A stretch of DNA of 64,000 nucleotides, taken from the NCBI RefSeq assembly GCF_001650875.1, contig NZ_LXYI01000034.1, positions 62,001 through 126,000 of the forward strand, in the 5' to 3' direction. Below the pieces are notes generated by a model. That model had not been told where the DNA came from, made no database searches, and saw nothing but the letters and a program-made list of their open reading frames with translations. Shown here in pieces: positions 44,621 to 52,722 of this stretch. Every line of letters starts with the position of its first letter. Positions within the stretch are counted from its first letter, which is position 1. This DNA is from Sulfitobacter sp. EhC04 (GTDB taxonomy: Bacteria > Pseudomonadota > Alphaproteobacteria > Rhodobacterales > Rhodobacteraceae). Both the position numbers and the translations under genes were made by a program.

Positions 44621-45775
44621 TCAGCTCTTGTAGGGGTCGAGAGATGCCCGCAGCCCGTCGCCGAGGAAATTGAACGCCAGCACGACGATGATGATGGGCA
44701 GCATGGGGATCGCGGTCCACCAGTAGATTTCGATGCTGGCCAGGTTTTGCGCGTCGTTCAGCATGACACCCCAGCTAACGGCAGGCGCGCGCAACCCCAG
44801 ACCAAGGAAGCTGAGCGCGGTTTCGCCCAGGATCATGGCGGGGATCGACAGGGTTGCACTGGCGATCAGATGCGACATGAAATTCGGCAGCAGGTGGCGG
44901 CTGATGACCCGCGCCGGTCTGGCCCCCATCATTTCCGCCGCTTTCACGAATTCCTCTTCGCGCAGCGACAGGAATTTTGACCGGACTGCGCGTGCGAGGC
45001 CGGGCCAGTCCAGAATCCCCAGGATAATCGAGATGATGAAAAAGACGGCCACTGGCCCCCAGTTGGAGGGCACCGCCGCCGAAAGGGCAAGCCAGAGTGG
45101 CAATTCCGGCAGGGAGCGCAGGATTTCGATGGCGCGGTTGACGATCCAGTCGGTGCGCCCGCCAAAGTAGCCTGCAAGTGCGCCGAAAGTGATGCCGAGC
45201 AGGAAGGACACGGTTATGCCGATCAGCCCGACGGTCAGCGACAGTTGGGCGCCATAGAGGATGCGGCTGAACACGTCGCGGCCCAGCCTGTCGGACCCCC
45301 AGAGGAATATCGTGGCCCCCTGCGGCGCGCAGAACAGATGGGTGTCGGACGGGATCAGGCCAAAGAGGTTGTATTCCGCACCTTCACAGAAGAATTCCAG
45401 CGGCATCGGCGTGGATGTATCGGTGGTATAGGTCCAGCGGAAATTGATGAGGTCAGCCTCTGCCGTGATCGGATAGACGTAAGGCCCGACAAACGACCCC
45501 TCGTGCCAGAGGTTGACGCTTTGCGGTGGCGCATAGAGGTAGTCGGCGCTGCGCTCATTGGGGGTGTAGGGTGAAATGAAACCCGCGACCGGCAGCATCA
45601 GGTAACACAGCAGCAGGAAAATGCCCGAGACCAGCCCGATCCGGTGGCGTTTGAACTTGCGCCAGGTCAGCAGCCAAGCCGGTGCATCCATGTCTGCACG
45701 TTCAGGCGCGCTGATATCGGTATCGTCGGACCAGGGTTCTGTGTCGACGTAACGGTTGTCGGGCTGGATGCTCAT
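44621..45775 (-). CDS. Oligopeptide-type ABC transporter permease (OppC-like)
   Basis: 384 residues. There is a cytoplasmic N-terminus, a first membrane helix near residues 43-68 (GLVSGIFLLLCYLMLPVAGF), and then an unusually long periplasmic loop of about 110 residues with two cysteines (FCEGAEYNLFGLIPSDTHLF, CA). Five more helices and the permease EAA loop (EFVKAAEMMGARPARVISRH) follow. This is the second permease of an Opp/Yej-type importer. Last gene of the operon; overlaps the OppB-like gene by 4 bp. Confidence 0.9.
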   Translation of the reverse strand: MSIQPDNRYVDTEPWSDDTDISAPERADMDAPAWLLTWRKFKRHRIGLVSGIFLLLCYLMLPVAGFISPYTPNERSADYLYAPPQSVNLWHEGSFVGPYVYPITAEADLINFRWTYTTDTSTPMPLEFFCEGAEYNLFGLIPSDTHLFCAPQGATIFLWGSDRLGRDVFSRILYGAQLSLTVGLIGITVSFLLGITFGALAGYFGGRTDWIVNRAIEILRSLPELPLWLALSAAVPSNWGPVAVFFIISIILGILDWPGLARAVRSKFLSLREEEFVKAAEMMGARPARVISRHLLPNFMSHLIASATLSIPAMILGETALSFLGLGLRAPAVSWGVMLNDAQNLASIEIYWWTAIPMLPIIIVVLAFNFLGDGLRASLDPYKS

Positions 45776-46800
45776 GCGTCACGGCTCCCGTAGCGGATGC
45801 GCGGATCGAGCAGCACCAGCAGCAAGTCGGAGATCATCGTGCCGACCAGCGTCAGCAGGGCCACGAACATCAGCACAAAGGCGGCAAGGAACTGATCCTG
45901 GCTTTTCAGCGCGGCCAGCAGGGCCGGGCCGATGGTGGGCAGGGCCAGAACGACCGACACCAGCACCGAGCCCGAAACCATGGCGGGCAGCAGGTTGCCG
46001 ATGTCCGCGACAAAGGGGTTGAAGGCCATCCGCAGGGGATATTTGGCCAACAGGCGCGCCGGTGCCAGCCCCTTGGCGCGGGCGGTCTCCACATAGGGTT
46101 TGCTAAGCTCGTCCAGCATGTTCGCGCGCAGGCGCTGCATCATCGCCGCCGCTCCCGAGGTGCCGATGACGAAGGTGGGCACGATCAGGTGGATGGCGAT
46201 GGATTTGACCTTGGCCCAGCTCAGCGGTTCACCCTCGAAATTGGCATCCATCAGGCCGCCGATGGGAATGTCGAAATACTTGTGACCATAGTAGAACAGG
46301 ATCAGCGCCAGCAGGAAGTTGGGCGTGGCAAGGCCGAGATACCCCGCGAATCCGGCGGTGTAATCTGTCCAGGTCTCTGCCTTGGCAGCGGCCAGCACGC
46401 CGAGCGGCAGGGCGACGACATAGACAAACAGAACGGCTGCGAGATTGACCAGCACGGTCAACCACAGCGCATCGCCCACAATTTCCCCGACCGGCTGGTC
46501 GAATTCGAAGGACCAGCCGAAATCGCCCTGTATCAGCCCGGAAAACCCGTTCGGGCCGGGGGCAAAGCCGACCCAGATCAGGTATTGTTCCCAGATCGGT
46601 CGGTCCAGCGCATATTCTGTGCGCAGGAATTCGGCCTTGGCCACCCCTTCGGCCTGACCCGTGGCGCGCAGTTCGGCAATCTGGTTGGACAGATAATCGC
46701 CGGGTGGCAGGTTGATGATGGTGAAGACCAGGATCGACACGACCCAGAGCGTCAGCAACATGGTGAAAAAGCGATAGACTGCGTATTTGAGAAAGGTCAT
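45772..46800 (-). CDS. Oligopeptide-type ABC transporter permease (OppB-like)
   Basis: 342 residues. The first helix is FTMLLTLWVVSILVFTIINL, typical of OppB/YejB, and the EAA loop reads LDELSKPYVETARAKGLAPA. It forms the transmembrane pore with the OppC-like partner. Overlaps the binding-protein gene by 4 bp and the OppC-like gene by 4 bp, so all three are coupled. Confidence 0.92.
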   Translation of the reverse strand: MTFLKYAVYRFFTMLLTLWVVSILVFTIINLPPGDYLSNQIAELRATGQAEGVAKAEFLRTEYALDRPIWEQYLIWVGFAPGPNGFSGLIQGDFGWSFEFDQPVGEIVGDALWLTVLVNLAAVLFVYVVALPLGVLAAAKAETWTDYTAGFAGYLGLATPNFLLALILFYYGHKYFDIPIGGLMDANFEGEPLSWAKVKSIAIHLIVPTFVIGTSGAAAMMQRLRANMLDELSKPYVETARAKGLAPARLLAKYPLRMAFNPFVADIGNLLPAMVSGSVLVSVVLALPTIGPALLAALKSQDQFLAAFVLMFVALLTLVGTMISDLLLVLLDPRIRYGSRDA

Positions 46801-48716
46801 TGCGTCACCTGCTGCAACGCATCTTCAAAGTAGAATTCGTCAATCCGGTGAACGCCGAAATGGGCGCCGGGCTCGAAGGCCCAGATGCCTGTCTCGGGGA
46901 CGTTGCGCAGCCTTTTGTTCACGACGACGGGCTGGGGGGCTTCGGACAGGATGCCAATCGCGAATTGCTGCTCTGCGTGGATGTCGAGCATCTGGGCCCA
47001 GATCGCGCGGCGTTCGTCGCGATTGAAGGTGTGGTTCCATTGGTCCGACAGCTCCAGCAGGCGTTTCGCCTCCGGCATATCCGGGGCTTCGCCAACCTCG
47101 CCGCCCGACTGGTAGTACTGGCCCCACTTTGGCCAGGCAAAGAATTCCTGATTGGTGGGGGCAAGATACATCGGGGACGTCGAGGCGGAAGGCAGCCCAT
47201 TGTCCCAGCCGAACCAGACCGCTGACATGGACACGCCGGCATAGACGCGGTTGCGCAGGATGTCGCGGTCAAGCGGGCGCATCACCAATTTGATCCCCAG
47301 ATCGCGCCAGGTGTCCGTGACGATGGCCAGGGCGTTCTCGACTTCCTGCCGTTCGCCTGCGGTTTCCACGATGAACTCCATCGGTCGCCCGTCCGGCAGC
47401 CTGCGCAGCCCGTCCGAGGTGCGTTCGGTCAGTCCCATCTCGTCCAGCAGCTCATTGGCCGCGTCGATGTCCATTGCGGCCCACATCGACAGGTCGTCGC
47501 GGTTGAACAGGGGGCTGGACGACAGGGCGGTCATGCCGCCTTCCAGCGCCAGACCGAAATAGAGGGCGCGGTTGATCATGTGCCGGTCGATGCCCATGCT
47601 GAGCGCCCGGCGGAACCGCACATCGCGCATCACGTCGCGCCAGACCGGATCGTTGAAGTTGAGGTTGGGGTAGATCGCGATCTGGCTGGCCGCCCCGTTG
47701 CCCCAGAGCAGCGTGCGGTAGTTGCCGCCGTCTGCTTCGCCTTTCTTGAGGATCGAGATGTCCGGAAAATCGAGGCCGCGTGCCTGAAGGTCCGCCTCGC
47801 CCGCGTTGGCCTTGGCCGCGACCAACCCGCCGCCGACGATGCTCATCTCGACGATGTCGATATAGGGCAGTTGGACGCCTTGGGCGTCGATCCGGTGATA
47901 ATAGGGATTGCGCACAAAAACCTGCCTTGAGGTCGTGCCGCTTGCGTTGATCCAGGGCTGCAGGGTTGGCTGTTGCGGGTTGTCGAATTTGTACATGCTG
48001 TCGCGACGGTTGTGCAACGCGGCCCAGCTTTTGACCCGCGCCTTCCGGGTTTCCAGTTTCAATGCGTCGGGATCGGCGAGATCGCCGTGAAACTGGCTGA
48101 GGTAATGCGCAGGCCGGTAGATGAACGGCGGGGCCGCCTGAGCGAGCAGCGGCAGGAAGTTCGCATTGGGCGTGGGCCATTCGAACACGACGGTATGGGC
48201 GTCGGGAAAGGTCACGCTGCCCAGAACGCCATCGACATACATGAACTCCGGCGGCCCGGTTGGCGTGATCTTTTCATTGTTCACGACATATTCCCACCAG
48301 TAGCGGAAATCTTCCGACGTGAAGGGTGCGCCGTCGGACCAGCGGTGGCCGGGGCGCAGATGCATGGTGAACTTGCGGTCTTCCTCGATCTCGATGTCGC
48401 GCAGGATGTCGGGATAAAGTTCGTAATTCGTGTCATAGCCGACCAGCCGGGCATAGCCATAGATCACCATTTGGCGCACGTCCTTGGCGCGCGAGACCAT
48501 GGTGCGCAGGGTGCCGCCCTGCCTGCCAAAACTGCGCCCCTTGGCCGGCAGGTCAACGATCAGCGGGGTTTCGGGCAGACGGTCCGCGATCCGGGGCAGA
48601 TGGCCCTGGTTTATCTCCATCTGCCAGAAAGAGCTTTCCTGGAGCGCTGGCCTTTGTTGGGCGGGGGCGGGAGAGGCCAGCATCAGGGCCAGGCAAAGTG
48701 CAATGAACCTAAACAT
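46797..48716 (-). CDS. ABC transporter extracellular solute-binding protein, family 5
   Basis: 639 residues with a signal peptide (FRFIALCLALMLASPAPA). The family-5 signature is visible in RDIEIEEDRKFTMHLRPGHR followed by WSDGAPFTSEDFRYWWEYVV. It is longer than DppA/OppA and similar in size to YejA. Ligand is a peptide, opine or similar small molecule; it cannot be narrowed from sequence alone. The start overlaps the ATPase gene by 8 bp. Confidence 0.9.
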   Translation of the reverse strand: MFRFIALCLALMLASPAPAQQRPALQESSFWQMEINQGHLPRIADRLPETPLIVDLPAKGRSFGRQGGTLRTMVSRAKDVRQMVIYGYARLVGYDTNYELYPDILRDIEIEEDRKFTMHLRPGHRWSDGAPFTSEDFRYWWEYVVNNEKITPTGPPEFMYVDGVLGSVTFPDAHTVVFEWPTPNANFLPLLAQAAPPFIYRPAHYLSQFHGDLADPDALKLETRKARVKSWAALHNRRDSMYKFDNPQQPTLQPWINASGTTSRQVFVRNPYYHRIDAQGVQLPYIDIVEMSIVGGGLVAAKANAGEADLQARGLDFPDISILKKGEADGGNYRTLLWGNGAASQIAIYPNLNFNDPVWRDVMRDVRFRRALSMGIDRHMINRALYFGLALEGGMTALSSSPLFNRDDLSMWAAMDIDAANELLDEMGLTERTSDGLRRLPDGRPMEFIVETAGERQEVENALAIVTDTWRDLGIKLVMRPLDRDILRNRVYAGVSMSAVWFGWDNGLPSASTSPMYLAPTNQEFFAWPKWGQYYQSGGEVGEAPDMPEAKRLLELSDQWNHTFNRDERRAIWAQMLDIHAEQQFAIGILSEAPQPVVVNKRLRNVPETGIWAFEPGAHFGVHRIDEFYFEDALQQVTQ

Positions 48717-50478
48717 GGCATCTCACCAGATGTCCGGGGTCCAACTCGCGCAGCATGGGCGCGTCGGCCCCTTCAAAGCGGAACTGGTCCGGCCAGCTTG
48801 CCGGTGATCCGGCCCCTTTGGCGACAAGGGCAAGGTCGATGGGGCGGGCGAGGTCCGGTTCCGGCTGCGCGGCGATCAATGCGCATGTGTAGGGATGGCG
48901 CGGGTTGTAGAACAGCGTTTCGGGCGGGGCCTGTTCCACGATCACCCCGGCACGCATCACCGCCACCTCATCGGCGATCCGCGCGACCACAGCCAGGTCG
49001 TGGCTGATGAAAAGGTAGCTCAGCGCGGCGCGGTCGCGGATGTCTTCGAGCAGGGTCAGGATCTGATCCTGCACCGACACATCCAGCGCCGATGTCGGCT
49101 CATCACAGATCAGCAGCCTGGGATCGAGGGTCAGCGCCCGCGCAATGGACAGCCGCTGCCGCTGGCCACCGGAAAAGGCATGTGGGTAGCGGCGCAGCAT
49201 GTCCGGGTCCAGCCCGACCCAGCGCAGCATTTCGGCGGCCTTTTCAAGCTGTTCCGCGCGGTTGCCGATGTTGTGGATCTGCATCGGCTCAATCATCGCG
49301 CTTTGGACCCGCATGCGCGGTGAAAGCGATGAATAGGGGTCCTGGAAGACCATCTGCGCCTGCCGCTGAAAGGCGGTGCGCTGGACGCGCGTCATGTCAT
49401 GGACCGGCAGGGGCGCATCGTCCTTGTCCGGGGCAAAAAGCACCTGCCCCCCGGGATCGGGGCGTTCCGCCCCTAGGGCGATGCGTGCGCAGGTCGTCTT
49501 GCCCGAGCCGCTTTCGCCCACCACTGCCAGCGTCTTGCCGCGCACCACCTGAAGGTTCACGTCCCGGCAGGCCGCGATCTGCACCGGCTTGCGCCAGCCG
49601 CCTGCCCGCATGGTATAGGTCTTGGACACGCTTCTGAGGTCCAGGATGATATCCCTGTGGTCCAGTGCCCGCGCGGGTTGCGCGACCTCCGGGATCATCG
49701 GTGCGGCGGCAAAGAGCTTTTTCGTGTAGCCATGTGCTGGCGCGCCCAGAACGTCACTTGCACAGCCGCTCTCCATCACACGGCCCTTGTTCATGACCAC
49801 AACTTGCTGCGCCATATTGGCCACCACGCCCAGATCGTGGGTCACCAGAATGACGGCCATGCCGGTATCCTTTTGCAACCTGCGGATCAGGCCCAGGACC
49901 TGCGCCTGTGTCGTGACATCCAACGCGGTGGTGGGTTCGTCCGCGATCAAAAGCTCCGGTTCGGCAACCATGGCCATGGCGATCATGGCGCGCTGACGCA
50001 TCCCGCCCGACATCTCGAAAGGATAGCTGCGCCACGCCCGTTCAGGATCGGCAAAGCCGACCTTCTCGAATTGTGCCAGCACCCGTCGCTTTGTCTCGGC
50101 GCGGCCGAGGTTGCGGTGAATGCGCAGCACCTCGCCGACCTGATTGCCCAGCCGGTGCAGCGGCGACAGCGAGCGCATCGGCTCCTGAAAGATCATCGCG
50201 ATCCGGTTGCCCCGGATGCGCCGCATGTGCCTGCTGGAACAGGTCAGCAGGTTGGTCGCGCCGTCAGGCTGATGAAAGGTGATCCCGCCCCCCCGAACCT
50301 GTGCAGTCTCCGGCAGGATGCGCAGCACCGCGCGGCAGGTCAGTGTCTTGCCCGATCCGCTCTCGCCCACCAGCGCCAGCGTCTCGCCCGCGCGGACCGA
50401 AAAGCTCACGTTGTTGACCACCGGCAGGGCAGTGCCAAAGCCGATTGTAAGTCCGTCAACATCGAGCAGTGAGGTCAT
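48709..50478 (-). CDS. Duplicated ABC transporter ATP-binding protein (OppD-OppF fusion)
   Basis: 589 residues containing two complete nucleotide-binding domains, as in YejF. Domain 1: Walker A GESGSGKT near residue 38, signature MSGGMRQRAMIAMAM, Walker B LLIADEPTTALDVT. Domain 2: Walker A GESGSGKT near residue 345, signature FSGGQRQRLSIARAL, Walker B LLICDEPTSALDVSV. The oligo_HPY-type C-terminus (NPRHPYTCALIAAQPEPDLA) is present after domain 2. I placed the start at 50478 with AGGAAG upstream; the frame is open to 50535. First gene of the operon, divergent from the methyltransferase. Confidence 0.93.
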   Translation of the reverse strand: MTSLLDVDGLTIGFGTALPVVNNVSFSVRAGETLALVGESGSGKTLTCRAVLRILPETAQVRGGGITFHQPDGATNLLTCSSRHMRRIRGNRIAMIFQEPMRSLSPLHRLGNQVGEVLRIHRNLGRAETKRRVLAQFEKVGFADPERAWRSYPFEMSGGMRQRAMIAMAMVAEPELLIADEPTTALDVTTQAQVLGLIRRLQKDTGMAVILVTHDLGVVANMAQQVVVMNKGRVMESGCASDVLGAPAHGYTKKLFAAAPMIPEVAQPARALDHRDIILDLRSVSKTYTMRAGGWRKPVQIAACRDVNLQVVRGKTLAVVGESGSGKTTCARIALGAERPDPGGQVLFAPDKDDAPLPVHDMTRVQRTAFQRQAQMVFQDPYSSLSPRMRVQSAMIEPMQIHNIGNRAEQLEKAAEMLRWVGLDPDMLRRYPHAFSGGQRQRLSIARALTLDPRLLICDEPTSALDVSVQDQILTLLEDIRDRAALSYLFISHDLAVVARIADEVAVMRAGVIVEQAPPETLFYNPRHPYTCALIAAQPEPDLARPIDLALVAKGAGSPASWPDQFRFEGADAPMLRELDPGHLVRCHV

Positions 50479-50625
50479 CAGCTTCCTGTCAGGGGTAAAA
50501 GTGCAGAATTTGAAGTGAAGCCTATTCCGCGCCATAGGTCCAGAGGCGCGTTGCGCTGGTTGTCAAAGCTTCACTTTGCGGTGCGCCTGCGCCATGTAGG
50601 ACCGGAAACGTAACAGGAGAACAGC

Positions 50626-51108
50626 ATGAGCCGCCTAGATGTCTTTATCAACCGGATGGTGTCGCAGCGTGCTTGTCTGGATCATGCAGCCGCGCGGACA
50701 GCCGATTTCGCCGGGCCGGTTTTCGAACTGGGGCTGGGCAACGGCCGTACCTATCACCACATGCGCGAGACGATGACGGGCCGGGACATCTATGTCTTTG
50801 AACGGGCCGTTGCCGCGCACCCTGACAGCACCCCGTCTGACGAAATGCTGATTCTCGGCGACGTGCGGGAAACGCTGGTCGAGGCACTTGCGCGGTTCGG
50901 GCCGACGGTGGCGCTGATCCATGCCGATCTGGGCGGTCACAACCTGGCCAAGAACGATGCCTTTGCGCGGCTGGTGTCGCCCCTGATAGAGCCGCTTCTG
51001 GCCCCCGGTGGCCTGATGGTGTCATCGGACAGGATGTATTTCGAGCGTTTGCAGGAACAGGACCTGCCGCCGGACGCGGTGCCGGGGCGGTGTTTCATCT
51101 ACGGTTAG
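50626..51108 (+). CDS. Class I SAM-dependent methyltransferase (paralogue of 33129-33605)
   Basis: 160 residues. The SAM loop VFELGLGNGRTYHHMRE and the ending EPLLAPGGLMVSSDRMYF match the protein at 33129-33605 almost position for position (both begin MSRL). CAGGAG precedes the ATG. The stop TAG is unusual: T and A come from the target of MITE copy 2, and the G is the first base of the element. The same TAG would be restored if the element were absent (TAGGGG follows the right end), so the protein is unchanged. Confidence 0.85.
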   Translation: MSRLDVFINRMVSQRACLDHAAARTADFAGPVFELGLGNGRTYHHMRETMTGRDIYVFERAVAAHPDSTPSDEMLILGDVRETLVEALARFGPTVALIHADLGGHNLAKNDAFARLVSPLIEPLLAPGGLMVSSDRMYFERLQEQDLPPDAVPGRCFIYG

Positions 51109-51369
51109 GCTCTGGACCCATTAATCTTATATGCTCAGTTTGACAGATTTTTTCGCAGACTAGGAAAATCTGCGCAAGAATAGTGGTTCTATTTCAAGCA
51201 GATGTGACGCAGGCTGCGGGAAAATCCGTCAAACCCGAAGGGCGGAGATTTCACTTCATTTCAACGTCTTGAGTCGTTTGCAAATAGAACCACTATTGGC
51301 GGCACGCCCCAAACCCTTGAAATTTCGTGAAATCGCCGCTGAGCATATAAGATTAATGGGTCCAGAGCC
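51108..51369. mobile_element. MITE-like element, copy 2 (262 bp, no ORF)
   Basis: Perfect 31-bp terminal inverted repeats (51108-51138 and 51339-51369, starting GGCTCTGGACCCATTAA) are flanked by TA on both sides (51106-51107, 51370-51371). Inside are three more inverted pairs: B 51139-51158 with 51214-51233 (17 of 20), C 51179-51194 with 51282-51297 (16 of 16) and D 51247-51264 with 51317-51334 (15 of 18). They interleave in the order B, C, B', D, C', D'. The element is collinear with copy 1 without its three inserts. It has no coding capacity. Confidence 0.88.
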
Positions 51370-51503
51370 TAGGGGCGCTGGTAGGTCGCCCGCCCGGCAA
51401 ATGGCTGTTGATGGGTGACAGGGCCGGTTCGGGTGCCGCCAGCCCCACCAGGTGGATACATGCAGCGGTTGCGGCCCCCAGGGTCATGCCGTGCAAACAC
51501 AAG

Positions 51504-51551
51504 ACCCTCCCGTGATGACATGTCAAAAATGACATGTCATCACGGGAGGGT
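51504..51551. repeat. Perfect 22-bp inverted repeat with AAAA loop
   Basis: Every base from 51504 to 51525 pairs with 51530-51551; the arm starts ACCCTCCCGTGATGACATGT. A G-T pair could extend it by one. It is GC-rich outside and A+T-richer inside. It lies 130 bp past MITE copy 2 and has no T run longer than three bases nearby. Confidence 0.92.
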
Positions 51552-51749
51552 TGCAAATTTGGTGCAGCCGAAGGTCGGGTTCCGAAGGCTCACCCGCGCG
51601 CAACAGGCATCGCGCATTTTCCGGTCCCTGCCCAGGCGCAGTCGAAACGCCTTGATCCCTGCGGGGCAATCAACAGGCAGAGGCAAAACCGGGTCGCCCG
51701 TTTTAGGACTTGTGCCTTTCAAACCATGAACCTATGTTCCGATGAATTT

Positions 51750-51779
51750 TGCGAAACAGTGTTTTGCAATGCGAAACAG
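51750..51779. promoter_or_regulatory. Candidate IclR-type operator
   Basis: TGCGAAACAG occurs twice, at 51750-51759 and 51770-51779, exactly 20 bp apart, that is on the same face of the helix. The intervening GTTTTGC forms a near-palindrome with the first copy (GCGAAAC-AGT-GTTTTGC). It lies about 130 bp before the IclR-family gene, a usual place for autoregulation. Confidence 0.45.
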
Positions 51780-51905
51780 AAATTGGGGGGTTGCTTTGCC
51801 GGGATTGCCCGCATCGCTGAGACTGCACAGGGCAACAGCGATCCGATCGGTCGCCGTTGCCGGGCCGTGTGAGCGGCCATGTAGCGTCGGTAGGGGAGCG
51901 TCTGT

Positions 51906-52703
51906 GTGCCAGTGACATCCGGTCAGACAGATGCTGGCACAACCGACCGCAAGTTTGCCAACACGCTTGCCCGCGGCCTCGGCGTGCTGCGTGCTTTTCG
52001 TGCCAGCGACAACGGGCTGACCCACGCCGAAATTGCCAAGCGGACCGGGCTGCCCAAGCCGACGATCTCGCGGCTGACCTATACGCTCTGCGAACTGGGC
52101 TACCTGGCCCATGGCGGGCGCAACGAGCGGTTTCACCTGGGCCCGGCGGCAGTGGCCCTTGGGTCTGTTGCCGGGCTTGCCGTCAGTTTTGTCGATCATG
52201 CTTCGGAGCAGATGCAGGCGCTTGCGGACCAGACGGGCACGCTGGCGCTGATTGCCGTGCGCGACAGCGCGCGGATGCTGCTGGCCAAGACCTGGCGACC
52301 GGAAGGGAAATCGACCATCTGGCTGGAGCCCGGTCATCGCATTCCGATGTTCGGATCCTCCTCTGGAATGGCCGTGCTTGCCTCGATGGATGATGATAGG
52401 TTCGCGGCGCTTGAAAATGCGGATGCATTGGCGTCCTTTCGCAGACAGGGCTACGACCAATTGCTGGGACAGGGCTTTGTCATAACCCCGCGTGACATAC
52501 GCTATACAAGTACTGTCAACGCAGTGAGCGTGCCCTATTTTGCAAATGAATTTGGTGAATCCGTTGCCTTTACCTGCGGCGCATCACCGTGCGACTTGCC
52601 GACCCACCGTATGTTGGCGCAGGTCGGTCCTGCCCTGCGGGATACCGTGCGCGCGCTTGAGCAGAACACCGGACATGCCTCCGCGCTGGTACGGCGCGGT
52701 TGA
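51906..52703 (+). CDS. IclR family transcriptional regulator
   Basis: 265 residues. The N-terminal winged helix reads FANTLARGLGVLRAFRASDN, GLTHAEIAKRTGLPKPTISR; the C-terminal effector-binding part includes TGTLALIAVRDSARMLLAKT and PMFGSSSGMAVLASM. It starts with GTG (GGGGAG 6 bases upstream); a second GTG two codons later is possible. It precedes the acyl-CoA catabolic genes in the same direction by 19 bp and very likely controls them in response to an acyl or aromatic acid. Confidence 0.9.
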   Translation: MPVTSGQTDAGTTDRKFANTLARGLGVLRAFRASDNGLTHAEIAKRTGLPKPTISRLTYTLCELGYLAHGGRNERFHLGPAAVALGSVAGLAVSFVDHASEQMQALADQTGTLALIAVRDSARMLLAKTWRPEGKSTIWLEPGHRIPMFGSSSGMAVLASMDDDRFAALENADALASFRRQGYDQLLGQGFVITPRDIRYTSTVNAVSVPYFANEFGESVAFTCGASPCDLPTHRMLAQVGPALRDTVRALEQNTGHASALVRRG

Positions 52704-52722
52704 GAATTCAAGGAGACCCGAA

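Larger units (their letters stand above)
51372..51905 (+). other. Intergenic region between MITE copy 2 and the IclR gene
   Basis: This 534-bp gap holds a perfect 22-bp hairpin (51504-51551), a repeat pair near 51750-51779 that may be the IclR operator, and otherwise no gene I can support. Short frames on both strands lack ribosome-binding sites and recognisable products. Confidence 0.55.

Noticed and set aside
51415..51729. Short frames over the 22-bp palindrome upstream of the IclR gene
   Set aside because: The frame is created by the palindrome and lacks a ribosome-binding site and any domain.
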